DNA of 64,000 bases from Halalkalibacter urbisdiaboli (GCF_002156385.1 NZ_MVJM01000003.1:37410-101409); one strand, 5' to 3'. Numbered from the stretch's first letter, positions 46,636 through 56,100 are shown. Translations and numbers: made by a program. Notes: generated by a model not told the origin, from the sequence alone.

Positions 46636-46960
46636 CATAATGTCGTAGGTCATGAAAATCAATTTGACGAACTCCGGATTTCTTTAAATAACGATAAAGG
46701 TCCGGAGCAAATTTCGTTGATTAATCGGTGTTCCTTTTGAGGTTGGTTATTTTAGTTCGACCATTGTTTCAAGGTCAACGCGAATGCTACGATAGCATCT
46801 ATTGGATTTTACTAGTGGATCAATGGTATGTTTCCCACGTTCTAGGGTCTGATCAACGGAAATCGTGTTTCGAACGAAATGAACATGATTCCAGGAAAAA
46901 GCTAGAATCTCACTTTGCCTCATTCCAGTGGTTAATGCTAAGAGGAAAGCAATAAATTAA
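46636..46960 (-). pseudogene. Second, heavily decayed integrase remnant
   Basis: The minus strand closely parallels the integrase at 33,445 over its catalytic domain: the regions around HDLRH, the TLERGK strand and GMRQSEILA are recognisable in nucleotide alignment, but with deletions and stops. It shows that a second, related integrase gene once lay here. Confidence 0.7.
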
Positions 46961-46962
46961 GG

Positions 46963-47301
46963 TATGATGGAGATGTATGTTTAGGGGAGAGACAAGATCT
47001 TAAGGAAGCCTATCACCATTCTATTACTCTAGGTACTAGGCATTTCAGACCAGAAATAATAAATAAATTGTTTGAAGAAATTCGTTTTATAGGAAAAGAA
47101 GAGGTATCGACCAGAGATGAAATATCTCATGCTGGCAATGAAGTTGTCGATTTTGTAGCAACTGTACTAGCTAGAGAACTATGGGAAATTGAACAAAAGA
47201 AAAACTGTATTGAAATTGAGGGTATGCGAGTTCTTAATCTTTCTAATCATATGGTATCTAAAATTGTACGGAAGCAAAAAATACATGATTCTTATTTTTA
47301 A
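46963..47301 (+). pseudogene. C-terminal fragment of an unidentified protein
   Basis: About 112 codons are open with no initiator at the left end, joining directly to the integrase remnant (YDGDVCLGERQDLKEAYHHS at its start). The sequence is helical, acidic then basic. A TTG at 47068 could start a 77-residue product but lacks a ribosome site. I do not recognise the family. Confidence 0.4.
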
Positions 47302-47413
47302 CAAAAAAGGTTGACTAATGGAGGGAAATGCCGAATAATTTTATCTGAAAATTTATTAGAACGATATTTAAGAAAAAACCATATGATTTAATTTTAAGAA
47401 TATGTTCTAAAAA

Positions 47414-48451
47414 TTACTCGAAGTTAATCTCTTCTCCAAATGCCTCAATAGTATTACATTTGATAGGTATGCTCTCCATTTTATATAATTGATGGATTTC
47501 ATATAAAACCTTAAAAATAAGTGATTTTCTATTCTTTAGAGGATGAATGTGAACCTCGTCAATAAAGTCCCGCATGCTAGTTATTTGAGATTTGTTAGTC
47601 CTATGAACAATTGGAATACTAAATCCATTTAATTCTGGTTCAGGATCAACAACCTTGTCAAATTTTGATCTCAGGGGATATATAATTCCACGTACTTCAT
47701 TCTCATATTCATACTCGCTAGGCTTTATACTAAATTGTGCAACAGAGGTGGCTTTGCCTTCAGTTAGGATTTCCATTATTTTATCTCTTGTCTTTTCATC
47801 TGGATTTTTTAAATTTGAGAGATAATGAATATCGGATATACCAAAGTCGTATCCTTTTTCCTGCAAGTAATCTGCATTTGAATCAAGAACTTGTTGGAGT
47901 TTGTCTCTTGTAGTACGAATTGCTACAGATTCTTCTCCTCCTCCAAAGAGTTGCCACATAGCCAATGACATTTCAGAAGCACTATTCCAACAATTTATAT
48001 AAGTAGAATCTCGGTGTATTTTAACCTGTGAAATGCTTTCCATTTTTTTATCGGGAAACTCTTCTAATCTCTTTGTCCAACCTTCAATTAAGCTTTCTAG
48101 ATATTTTTTTCCGTTAAATTTAGGTTTATTGTAAAGGTAGTAAAAACTAAAATTTTTCAATACATCCTTAAGTAAAAAATTAACATTATTTTCTTTTAAT
48201 AAACTTGACACCTCACGAAACAAATAAGCTTCATTATTATTTGACCTCTTAAGCAGTCCTTCAACTAGTTCTTTATTATTTTTCATTTGAGAGAGTCTAA
48301 TTTTATCGGCAATTAGAAATGAGTGAATAATCCATTTCCCCTCAGTTTCGTCATCAAAACAAGATGCGCTAGGGAAATAAAGAGACTTAGTCCTTAATAA
48401 ATCAATATACTTTGCTAATGACATGTATCTCCAGATTGTTTGACTCGACAT
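47414..48451 (-). CDS. DUF2971-domain protein
   Basis: The 345-residue protein has the DUF2971 landmarks: WRYMSLAKYIDLLRTKSLYF at the start, NCWNSASEMSLAMWQLFG in the middle and YENEVRGIIY near 260. The biochemical function is unknown; members are common on phage-derived and accessory islands. I choose ATG 48451, which has AGGAG six bases upstream, over the ATG at 48472 that would include the ribosome site. It follows the membrane-protein gene by about 30 bases, forming a two-gene operon. Confidence 0.82.
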   Translation of the reverse strand: MSSQTIWRYMSLAKYIDLLRTKSLYFPSASCFDDETEGKWIIHSFLIADKIRLSQMKNNKELVEGLLKRSNNNEAYLFREVSSLLKENNVNFLLKDVLKNFSFYYLYNKPKFNGKKYLESLIEGWTKRLEEFPDKKMESISQVKIHRDSTYINCWNSASEMSLAMWQLFGGGEESVAIRTTRDKLQQVLDSNADYLQEKGYDFGISDIHYLSNLKNPDEKTRDKIMEILTEGKATSVAQFSIKPSEYEYENEVRGIIYPLRSKFDKVVDPEPELNGFSIPIVHRTNKSQITSMRDFIDEVHIHPLKNRKSLIFKVLYEIHQLYKMESIPIKCNTIEAFGEEINFE

Positions 48452-48481
48452 GTTAACTCCTCTTATGTTCATTACAGATAT

Positions 48482-49552
48482 TTAATTACTTGTGTTGAAT
48501 TCTTTTTCTGTAATTTGTATTTTGTTATTCTCTTTAGTTACTAAAGTCATAAACTTTGTCACAACTAAATCTGAATTTTCTCTTGAAATCATTACTACTT
48601 CAATCAAATTTTCGCCTATTTCAATGTGGTTTTCAAGGGTCAGTTCGAATTTACTTAATGCTTTTCTAGTAGATATGTCCATTTTATCGATTTCTGTACT
48701 TAGATTATTTACTAAATACATTAAATCGTCTTCTGTTGTTAATTCATGATTTTTTATTTGGCCTGAATATGTTTCAATAAATTCCTTTCTTTCTAGTATC
48801 AGTGTCTCTAACTTTATTTCATTATTAGAGTCATAATTCGTTATTGTTGCAGTAACTATTGGATCTGAATAATTCTGTAATTCAACAACCAATGGTATAG
48901 TCCTGTCTTCTTTTAATGTAACCTTTGCATTTTGGTTGGTTGAATTAAAGGAGTAAAGTGTAAGTGTTAATCCAAGTAATGATGAAATAAGGACAATGTA
49001 TATAAAAAATATGATAGTCGATATAAATGAGTTCGAAGCTACTTTATCGTTAAAATATGTAAAGGCTTTTTTAGCTTTTATACTTTTATAAAATAAGAAA
49101 GATAAACCCAAGACGACAATTATACCAGTGCAACCCCCAAGAATTATTACAAATAAGTCGTCACGATCAAAGGAATCTCTGATAACTAGTGATATAAATA
49201 TAATAATTAAAAACACTGCTGTGTTTTTGATACTAATAAATATTTTAGCAAAACATTGGTCTGCTTTTTTAACAGCGCTTTGTTTATCATTGTCTTTTTC
49301 GTAGTTTATATATGTTTTAAGTTCATAAAAAATATATTTAATAAAAGATATGGAAATAATTATTGATATTGATAAAAAAACAGTTGCTATAACATAATCA
49401 ATATTAAAAAAGTCACGTGTATAAAGCATGGTAGTGAAGGTTTTAAACCAAATGTGGATGGCCGTTTTAAACACTAAAAACAAGGCCCCAAAGACTGTTA
49501 TTGTAACAATAAGCCTAGTTGTTCTATCAATAGTTGAATTTTCTTTAATCAT
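48482..49552 (-). CDS. Multi-pass membrane protein partner of the DUF2971 gene
   Basis: The 356-residue protein has about five hydrophobic segments (about 14-34, 53-76, 108-125, 131-153, 174-197) in its first 200 residues, then a soluble domain of about 150 residues that would face outside, rich in Thr, Asn and Glu. AAGGAGC precedes the ATG. No known domain is recognised. Being the first gene of an operon with DUF2971, it could be the sensor or effector half of a defence-like or signalling pair. Confidence 0.65.
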   Translation of the reverse strand: MIKENSTIDRTTRLIVTITVFGALFLVFKTAIHIWFKTFTTMLYTRDFFNIDYVIATVFLSISIIISISFIKYIFYELKTYINYEKDNDKQSAVKKADQCFAKIFISIKNTAVFLIIIFISLVIRDSFDRDDLFVIILGGCTGIIVVLGLSFLFYKSIKAKKAFTYFNDKVASNSFISTIIFFIYIVLISSLLGLTLTLYSFNSTNQNAKVTLKEDRTIPLVVELQNYSDPIVTATITNYDSNNEIKLETLILERKEFIETYSGQIKNHELTTEDDLMYLVNNLSTEIDKMDISTRKALSKFELTLENHIEIGENLIEVVMISRENSDLVVTKFMTLVTKENNKIQITEKEFNTSN

Positions 49553-49947
49553 TTTAGCTCCTTAAAATGTAGATGTATGTAGTTAAATTCAAATAGAATT
49601 TTTTTATGATCCTAATCCTGACATTATGGACACAAGTTCATTTAAAGAAAGGCGTCGAGATTAATTGCACCGGTACTCTTACTTTTTTCATATTAACTAA
49701 TCTCCTTTTTTTGCTCCTTTATTAATAATATTTCCTCTTATGGAAAATGTCTATTACAATAAAAATAAGAATGGAATTGTCTACATTATCCTAAAGGAAA
49801 CATTGTCAATATGATAGGAATATGATAAGCCTGGTGCTTATCAATCGAAGTAGTTGGGAAGAGAGAAAAAAGGGCTAAAGAGGAAGTAGTTGTTTATTAT
49901 GAATGTTTAACAGAGAAAATTGTATAAAAAGACTAAGGAGCTTTTAT
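49553..49947. other. Gene-free gap
   Basis: The gap holds the divergent promoters of the membrane-protein gene and the next plus-strand gene. A stretch at 49,617-49,665 has a composition unlike its flanks and could be an IS end scar, but I cannot assign it. Confidence 0.3.
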
Positions 49948-50775
49948 ATGCTGTCAATTGAAGAGTATATTGCACGAAGAAAACAGGAAGATCAACTAAA
50001 TGAATTTGATAAAGATTTACGATCCGAGAACCTGCATTCCTGCGTTAACTACGTATTTGAGTATTTCAATAATTACTTAGATATAACGAAATTGGAAGAG
50101 CAAACAGCATTGAAAAATGAAAAACTAGAAAAATTTCGTAGACAGTTCAATGGTTATGCCGACGAAATTCTAGATTGGCTTGTCGATATTTATGATGATC
50201 ATGGAAGGCAAATTCATATGTCTATTAAGAATATATTGAAAAAGGAAGAGTTGTTTTTCCTATATAACAAGGACAAAGAGTTTAGAAGTATCTCGTATGA
50301 TTGCTATGCCAAATTAATTAACAAGCATCCTTTTTTGAAAAATGATACAGACATGTTGTACTCATTTATAAAAAACTATCATCAAATTGAGAGTGAACCA
50401 ACAGTAGAGCACAAATCAATATTAATTTCAGAGGAAATTAGTGAGTGGGTTGAAGAAGCTTGGTTTAAACATCATGTGAATGTTATGAAATTTGCATTCG
50501 ACTGGGTGAACCGCTTTTCAGATAATCATGAATTATGGCCAGCAAAACACCGCATCAAAAGCAAAGGTACTTGGCTTGATTATGAATATAATGTTAAAGC
50601 AAAAAGTAATCTTTTTAATCTAGATACGCTTTATAAGAGAATGCCTAAAAAGTCATTTATCCGTGGAAAAAAGCAGGCATTTGAAGTGATAATGATGTAT
50701 TTCTGGCTGCATAAGATTGAAGGAGACACCGATTATTGGGAAGAATATGTGCGTACGTTTATTAGTGATGATTAA
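49948..50775 (+). CDS. Unknown soluble protein, 275 residues
   Basis: I do not recognise this protein. It is soluble, charged and mostly helical with an aromatic-rich C-terminal third (WLDYEYNVKAKSNLF, MMYFWLHKIEGDTDYWEEY). ATG 49948 is chosen because AAGGAG lies seven bases upstream; the frame is open 45 bases further. It is convergent with the ParB-like gene and separated from it by a strong hairpin. Confidence 0.6.
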   Translation: MLSIEEYIARRKQEDQLNEFDKDLRSENLHSCVNYVFEYFNNYLDITKLEEQTALKNEKLEKFRRQFNGYADEILDWLVDIYDDHGRQIHMSIKNILKKEELFFLYNKDKEFRSISYDCYAKLINKHPFLKNDTDMLYSFIKNYHQIESEPTVEHKSILISEEISEWVEEAWFKHHVNVMKFAFDWVNRFSDNHELWPAKHRIKSKGTWLDYEYNVKAKSNLFNLDTLYKRMPKKSFIRGKKQAFEVIMMYFWLHKIEGDTDYWEEYVRTFISDD

Positions 50776-50834
50776 AACTTTCTATTATGTCTTTTTAAGA
50801 AGTTAAAATTGTAATGGTGTTAGCTGGCAGAACT

Positions 50835-50879
50835 CGCAGCCTGTTACCTAGTAATTAAGGTAAAGAAAAATAGGCTGCG
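50835..50879. terminator. Hairpin between convergent genes
   Basis: CGCAGCCT/AGGCTGCG (8 bp) encloses TTACCT/AGGTAA (6 bp). No T run follows, but its place between two convergent genes suggests bidirectional termination. Confidence 0.55.
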
Positions 50880-50913
50880 GGGATGATAAAGACTAGTTCC
50901 TATTATAGAATTT

Positions 50914-51741
50914 CTAATGAGGGAACAGCGGGTTGGTTTCATTTTTCTGAGCAAAAACTTTTCCATTTAAATGAAATTTTTTGTAAAATTCATTTTCATC
51001 AGCTGCATCAATATAATACTGAAATTGCATTATCAGTAATTTTTCAAATTGATAAGCAAAAGGTAATAAAAAAATTTGCCTTTCGGTTGGTAAATCATTA
51101 AAGCCATTTGTTTTCGTAATCATCCATCGAATTACGTCGAGTTGATCATAAGTTAATCGATTTTTAGATTCTTGTACCGCGTAGTAAGAAAGAAAGTCTC
51201 TTACCTCTTTTGTAACCCCGTAAGTTGATAACTTTTGAATTTCATTTAAAAGTTTTAATCTCTTTATGTTTTCGTCTGTCTTTATTTCGTCTGGGATATT
51301 TGGATGAAAAAGAAAAGACTTAATTTCTTTTTTGCTCAAACCAGTATCATTTTCAATTACTCTATACGCTTCTTTTTGCTTGTCAAATAATTCAAAGATC
51401 ATTGTAATACAGTTGTGTTTATCAATAGTTTGGGAATTCGGAGTCATGACAAGATATTGCAAAATTGATAATAATCGATTTAGATGACTAGTATTCTCTG
51501 AAACAAAGCAGGGTATAGTATAATCTTTATTCAAAGATTCATAAGCTTTGAACTCATCAAACCCATCAATAAGCCAAAAATAGCCAGTTGCAATGTCCTT
51601 CTCCACTCTAACTTTCACTTTCTTATGCTTATTAGTTAGTAAAGCTTTTTTTCGACGATCAACCCATGTTTTTGAAACATGAATTGAAGTTACCTCAGAA
51701 ATATCTTCTGCAGTTAACCATATAATGTTAAAATCCGTCAC
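50914..51741 (-). CDS. ParB-like N-terminal-domain protein
   Basis: The first ~75 residues look like a ParB/sulfiredoxin-fold domain: IIWLTAEDISEV, VDRRKKALLTNK, VRVEKDIATGYFWLIDGFDEF, where the Tyr/Trp-rich strand and IDGF replace the usual G-x-H-R box. The remaining 200 residues are helical. I start at GTG 51741, six bases after GGAGGGG, giving 275 residues; the frame is open to 51789. ParB-like proteins act as CTPase-dependent partition proteins, nucleases or regulators; lack of a ParA neighbour argues against partition. Confidence 0.55.
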   Translation of the reverse strand: MTDFNIIWLTAEDISEVTSIHVSKTWVDRRKKALLTNKHKKVKVRVEKDIATGYFWLIDGFDEFKAYESLNKDYTIPCFVSENTSHLNRLLSILQYLVMTPNSQTIDKHNCITMIFELFDKQKEAYRVIENDTGLSKKEIKSFLFHPNIPDEIKTDENIKRLKLLNEIQKLSTYGVTKEVRDFLSYYAVQESKNRLTYDQLDVIRWMITKTNGFNDLPTERQIFLLPFAYQFEKLLIMQFQYYIDAADENEFYKKFHLNGKVFAQKNETNPLFPH

Positions 51742-51897
51742 CGCAATCCCCTCCATATCTAAAGTTATGAATTGAGTAATTTGTCCCATGCATTAAATTT
51801 TCTTATATATGACAAAAGTAAGTTGGTTAGTAAGATAGAAATATAGTTTTATAAATTATTAGAATTACTCTATAGGAAAAAGGAAGGTGGAGAGTTA

Positions 51898-53631
51898 GTG
51901 AAAAATAGGGAGTGGTATTTATCAACGTCCTTTATATCAGTACTTTTTGCCCTGTGGTTTTTAATCATTCCTCCAATCATTGGAGTAATCTTTTTATCAA
52001 AACAGAGGAAAATGTTTGAGAATCTTCAAGAGAGCATTTCTTCGATCGCCAAAGCAAAAGAACAAGAAATTTATAATAGTGAAAAAAGAATGGAGTTATT
52101 AGAAAAAGAACTAGAGGAAAAAGCTTTAAATCAAGAGACAGAATTAATGAAAAAAGAAGAGCAGCATAAAAAGTATTTGGAAAGAATCACAAGTCATAGA
52201 GAAGAGGATCTCCAACGAAGGCTAAAACAGGTTGAGGAGAGGGAGAAGAAAATTGAACATGCATTAATAGAAAAAGAGAACCGGTTAAATGAATTAGAGG
52301 CAGAGCATCAGGAGAAATTACAAAGGATGACCCAAGAGAGAGAAGAAGAGTTACAATTAAAAGAGCAGCATATAAAAGAGATGTCTATTGAGAAAGAAAA
52401 GGAATTAGAAAACATGGTGTTAATACACCAGGAAAGATTGAAAATGATGACAAAAGCTCGTGAAGATTTTCTTGTGTTAAGGGAGAAGTCGATTGAAGAG
52501 AGGGAAAAAGAAGTCGATAAGGTAAGTGAGTTACTTCAAAATGTTGAAGAGCGTGTAGCTAGGGAAAATCAAAAACTTATTATATTAGAACAAAAGGTAA
52601 TTAATTTAAATGATGAATTACTGTATCAGTCGTTTGGATTTTACGAAACTCAATATGATTTAGAAAATTCCCAGGAGTATAAAGAATTTCTAGGTTTAAT
52701 AAGGCAAAAACAAAAAGAACTAGTCAAGGAAGAGGGGGCAGCTGAACACCATATTGAATGGACAGCTGGTAGAGATAAGACGAAAAAGTCTCTAATGAAT
52801 AAAAATATGAAATTGGCCATTCGCTCCTTTAATAATGAATGTGATGTAATTATTAGTAAGGTTAAATTTAACACTGTTGAAGTATGTGAGAAACGAATTC
52901 GTTCTGCATTTAACCATATAAATAGTTTAAATAAACATAATTCATTTGAGCTAACTGAAGAATACCTTGATTTAAAGCTAGAGGAACTCTTTCTAGCTTA
53001 CGAATACGCTCGGAAAAAACAGGAAGAAAAAGAAGAACAACGACGAATTAATGAATTGATTAGAGAAGAGCGTAAAGCTCAAAAGGAATTGGAAGATGAA
53101 TTAAGTAAGTTAAAAAAAGAGCAGCAACATTACGAAAACGCACTTTCTAAAACAAAATCAGAAGAGGATGCCCTAAAGTATAGAATAAGATTAAATGAAA
53201 TACAAAATCAAATGGAGACTGTCGATTATCGGATTAAAAATGAAAAGGCAGGGTATGTATATGTGATATCCAACCTAGGATGTTTTGGAGAAGATGTATA
53301 TAAAATTGGGATGACGAGGCGGTTAGAACCGATGGACAGGGTTAGAGAACTTGGGGGTGCCTCTGTTCCGTTCAGGTTTGATGTTCATGCTATTATTTTT
53401 TCCGATAATGCTCCAAAAATGGAAGCCGAACTTCACCGAGCTTTTCATCATAGACGAGTTAATAAAATAAATGAGCGCAAGGAATTTTTTAAAGTGACTC
53501 TAGCAGATATAAAAAAAGTTGTTCATGAAAAACATAATGCAGCAATTGAGTTTACGATGTTGGCGGAAGCACAAGAGTATAGAGAAACGCTTCAGTTGGA
53601 GAAAAAGGTTGCTAAGCAGCATATAGTTTAG
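51898..53631 (+). CDS. Membrane-anchored coiled-coil DUF4041/T5orf172 (GIY-YIG) protein
   Basis: The 577-residue protein has an N-terminal membrane segment (about 10-31), a coiled coil of about 200 residues, a DUF4041 domain (about 235-345, LLYQSFGFYETQYDLENSQEY), a second coiled coil, and a C-terminal T5orf172 domain of the GIY-YIG superfamily (about 455-545: GYVYVISNLG, VYKIGMTRR, AELHRAFHHRRV, EFFKV). The GIY-type tyrosines, the Arg of MTRR and a possible metal Glu in MEAELHRAF are present. This domain pair is common in phages. Membrane anchoring is unusual for a nuclease and suggests attack on DNA at the membrane. GTG start after GGTGGAG. Confidence 0.8.
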   Translation: MKNREWYLSTSFISVLFALWFLIIPPIIGVIFLSKQRKMFENLQESISSIAKAKEQEIYNSEKRMELLEKELEEKALNQETELMKKEEQHKKYLERITSHREEDLQRRLKQVEEREKKIEHALIEKENRLNELEAEHQEKLQRMTQEREEELQLKEQHIKEMSIEKEKELENMVLIHQERLKMMTKAREDFLVLREKSIEEREKEVDKVSELLQNVEERVARENQKLIILEQKVINLNDELLYQSFGFYETQYDLENSQEYKEFLGLIRQKQKELVKEEGAAEHHIEWTAGRDKTKKSLMNKNMKLAIRSFNNECDVIISKVKFNTVEVCEKRIRSAFNHINSLNKHNSFELTEEYLDLKLEELFLAYEYARKKQEEKEEQRRINELIREERKAQKELEDELSKLKKEQQHYENALSKTKSEEDALKYRIRLNEIQNQMETVDYRIKNEKAGYVYVISNLGCFGEDVYKIGMTRRLEPMDRVRELGGASVPFRFDVHAIIFSDNAPKMEAELHRAFHHRRVNKINERKEFFKVTLADIKKVVHEKHNAAIEFTMLAEAQEYRETLQLEKKVAKQHIV

Positions 53632-53656
53632 TCTATGAGAGGGTAGTCGGGAAAGA

Positions 53657-53892
53657 ATGAGAGTAGCAAAACCGGGGTTCACAGGCGGCGCATCATCCGT
53701 TGGACAAGGTTTATCAATACAAGATGGCATTGGTTATGCAGATGTCTACAAGAACAATAGCATCGTTGCAAGGGTTTGGGATGATGGAAGTGGTGGTCAT
53801 TTTGTAAAAGTGCTGACGATGGCTTTGATACAAGTGTGAGCAGTACGCAAGAAGCGTTACGAGTGATTGCAAAACGATTGGAGGAAGAATAG
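53657..53892 (+). pseudogene. Phage small protein, frameshifted
   Basis: The frame MRVAKPGFTGGASSVGQG runs to GGHFVK, then continues one frame over as SADDGFDTSVSSTQEALRV to a TAG that touches the ssb start. A single lost A in the run at 53806-53809 explains it. It looks like a gene preceding ssb in phage replication modules; the family is not recognised. Its own start may also be lost. Confidence 0.55.
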
Positions 53893-54324
53893 ATGCTTAA
53901 TAGAGTCGTGCTTGTCGGACGCTTAACCCGAGACCCGGAGCTTAAGTACACCCCAAATGGAGTGGCAGTTGCTAATTTCACACTTGCAGTAAATCGCACT
54001 TTTTCAAATGGGAACGGAGAACGTGAAGCTGATTTTATAAACTGTGTCATTTGGAGAAAACCAGCAGAGAATGTAGCCAACTATCTCAGAAAAGGGAGTT
54101 TGGCAGGAGTAGACGGAAGGATTCAAACTCGAAGCTATGACAACAACGAAGGAAAGCGTGTATTTATCACTGAGGGAGTCGCTGACAGCGTTCAGTTCTT
54201 GGAGCCTAGAAACAGTCAAGGAAACAATGAAAATAGTTCACAGGGGCAACAGAGCAATTATAATGACCCTTTTGCTAATGACGGGAAACCGATTGATATT
54301 TCTGATGATGATCTACCTTTCTAA
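53893..54324 (+). CDS. ssb: Phage single-stranded DNA-binding protein
   Basis: The 143-residue OB-fold protein starts [19 protein letters not shown], has the core through DSVQFLEPR, a Gln/Asn-rich linker and the partner-binding tail DISDDDLPF. It is shorter than the chromosomal SsbA (about 170), which with its neighbours indicates the phage form. It directly abuts the broken gene upstream. Confidence 0.93.
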   Translation: MLNRVVLVGRLTRDPELKYTPNGVAVANFTLAVNRTFSNGNGEREADFINCVIWRKPAENVANYLRKGSLAGVDGRIQTRSYDNNEGKRVFITEGVADSVQFLEPRNSQGNNENSSQGQQSNYNDPFANDGKPIDISDDDLPF

Positions 54325-54465
54325 TTACATGTCATCGATATCGTCAGTTATTCCATCACCTTGGTCATTATCTTCAGTTGGGACTGGTGCCTCTGTACCT
54401 CTCATTTTTGACGCTAAATAAGATAAAAAGCTAAATCCTGCAACAACAACAATAAACTTCAACAA
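54325..54465 (-). CDS. Small single-pass membrane protein
   Basis: A 46-residue ORF on the minus strand starts at TTG with a perfect AGGAGG seven bases upstream. It has one hydrophobic segment (LLKFIVVVAGFSFLSYLAS) and an acidic tail. It is unreported by simple length-filtered ORF calling. Its position among phage genes suggests a lysis, exclusion or toxin-like role, but nothing in the sequence decides. Confidence 0.6.
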   Translation of the reverse strand: MLKFIVVVAGFSFLSYLASKMRGTEAPVPTEDNDQGDGITDDIDDM

Positions 54466-54513
54466 GATAACACCTCCTTAGATATTGATTTATACGAATG
54501 GAGCTGGAATATT

Positions 54514-55098
54514 ATGAATTTGGAAAAAATATTCAATATACAACGTGTACTGGATGAACGAATTGTACGTGAGAAGAGGTTGGAGGGGTAAGACCTCCTT
54601 CCTCAGAAAGTATTAGCGCTGCAAGTGGAGCTGGGAGAGTTAGCGAACGAACAACGGTCGTGGAAGTTTTGGAGTAACAAAAGATCGCCGAGACTTATTA
54701 CGAATAGAGGGACAGCGGATGTTTTTGGAGCGCCAGTCATTGAAGAATACAACCCACTCCTAGAAGAGTACGTTGATTGCTTACACTTTATCTTGTCGAT
54801 TGGCTTGGAGCTTAATTTGGATGATATTAAGTACGTCAAAGCTAATCCTGAGTCAGATTTAGTCATTACTTTTGTGGAGTGTAATACTTACGCTTCTGAT
54901 GTTTTGCAAGATTATTTTGAAGATGATTTTATTCTGATTAATGAATCTTATATAAATTTATTTGCAAAGTTTAAAGGACTAGGTGAAGTGCTAGGCTTCA
55001 CATGGGACCAAGTGGAACAAGCTTACCTCGAAAAAATAAGATTAACCACAAGAGACAGGAGAGTGGCTACTAATGAAAACAAGCTATATCTTCCGTAA
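54514..55098 (+). pseudogene. Dimeric dUTPase (MazG-like), interrupted by a stop
   Basis: The frame runs from MNLEKIFNIQRVLDERI to a TAA at 54589-54591 in place of Lys in the usual GKDLLPQKVLAL, then continues in frame to 55098 with the metal-site helices VELGELANEQRSWKFW and EEYVDCLHFILSIGLE. The family hydrolyses dUTP. A shorter product could restart near GTG 54625 but would lack the first helix. Confidence 0.8.
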
Positions 55099-55228
55099 GA
55101 AAGGCAAGGAAATCATGTTAACTGATGCGTCTTGGATGGAGAGAGCAGTAGCAAGAGCAAAAGGTTATGTACTTGTGAATGTGATTGACTGGAAGAATAC
55201 AAGCAAGTGTAAGGATGGCGCTATATAA
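55073..55228 (+). CDS. Small basic phage protein
   Basis: A 51-residue ORF starting MKTSYIFRKKGKEIMLTDAS overlaps the end of the dUTPase remnant and has AGGAGAG ten bases upstream. It ends GAI just before a hairpin. Basic and soluble; no family recognised. Confidence 0.5.
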   Translation: MKTSYIFRKKGKEIMLTDASWMERAVARAKGYVLVNVIDWKNTSKCKDGAI

Positions 55229-55257
55229 AAAAGCGCCCCATAGAGGGAGGGCGCCAA
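55228..55257. terminator. Hairpin terminator between convergent small genes
   Basis: Arms GCGCCCC and GGGCGCC are flanked by A runs on both sides, so it can terminate transcription in either direction. Confidence 0.65.
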
Positions 55258-55276
55258 AAAAAGAAGGAATACTTAT

Positions 55277-55375
55277 TTAGTAACTTCTAACAAAAGACGT
55301 ACCAACAATGATTAATAGGATGAACAGAACAACAATTAAAGCAAAATTTTTGCCGCCGCCACCATAACAACTCAT
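55277..55375 (-). CDS. YjcZ-family small hydrophobic (sporulation-type) protein
   Basis: A 32-residue ORF, MSCYGGGGKNFALIVVLFIL and onward, matches the YjcZ family of tiny Gly-rich single-pass proteins abundant in spore-formers. GGAGGGAAAT precedes the ATG. Its presence in a phage-derived segment suggests transfer from, or capture by, the host. Function unknown. Confidence 0.75.
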   Translation of the reverse strand: MSCYGGGGKNFALIVVLFILLIIVGTSFVRSY

Positions 55376-55480
55376 AATATTTCCCTCCTTTCGTTAGGAG
55401 TTACTACATCGTATGAAAATTTTCGTCAACAGCTTGGACGATAGCATTACGGGGATGAAATAAAGGCAAATGGAGTACGG

Positions 55481-55663
55481 ATGAATACCTGGGATGAACA
55501 GATAAAAGCACTCAAACAAAAAGCGGAGCAGAGCAAACAACAAGAGACTAAATACACCAAAGCAGGGCGCTGCTCCTGTGGGTGCGGTAGGTTTAAGCAT
55601 AAAGTGACAAGCGGAACATTTTTAAGAATCTGTTATGAGTGCGGAGACGAAAAGGAGATGTGA
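55481..55663 (+). CDS. Small zinc-binding phage protein
   Basis: The 60-residue protein has a helical charged first half and two Cys pairs, CSCGC and CYECG, that could bind one zinc. It ends two codons before the DUF1064 gene and is probably co-transcribed with it. Confidence 0.6.
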   Translation: MNTWDEQIKALKQKAEQSKQQETKYTKAGRCSCGCGRFKHKVTSGTFLRICYECGDEKEM

Positions 55664-55666
55664 CGC

Positions 55667-56098
55667 ATGGGGAAGATAAATAGCAATAAAGTCGAAATGT
55701 TTGGTCGTGTGTGGGATAGCCAAACCGAGTTAGAGTATTATCTCTTTCTCCATGAGCAATCCAACATAAAGGAAATCGAGCTTCAACCACAATTCACCCT
55801 TTTAAAACCATTCCTTGTGACGTGCCTTGCTTGTGTAGGAATAGGACAAGTGCCATCTCTACGAACAGGAAAACCGATTAAGTGTAGGCGGTGTAATGGG
55901 CAGGGCAGAAAAGAGCGTCAGAAATGGTCATATAAAGCCGATTTCCGCGTTACTTACACCGATGGAAGGGTAGAAGTCATTGACGTAAAAGGATGGGCGA
56001 ATGAGCGCTTTCCGCTTACTAAGAGGATGTATGAATATGTGAGTGGTACGGAATTGGTTGTGGTGAAGAAAACGAAAACAGGTTGGAAGAGGGGATAA
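55667..56098 (+). CDS. DUF1064 family phage protein (PD-(D/E)XK nuclease-like)
   Basis: The 143-residue protein shows WDSQTELEYYLFL, a DnaJ-type zinc pair (CLACVGIG and CRRCNGQG) inserted in the middle, and KADFRVTYTDGRVEVIDVKG. The Glu, Asp and E-x-K residues resemble a restriction-endonuclease-fold active site, as proposed for DUF1064 proteins of Firmicute phages. The start ATG follows GGAGATG. Second gene after the small zinc protein. Confidence 0.75.
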   Translation: MGKINSNKVEMFGRVWDSQTELEYYLFLHEQSNIKEIELQPQFTLLKPFLVTCLACVGIGQVPSLRTGKPIKCRRCNGQGRKERQKWSYKADFRVTYTDGRVEVIDVKGWANERFPLTKRMYEYVSGTELVVVKKTKTGWKRG

Positions 56099-56100
56099 TC

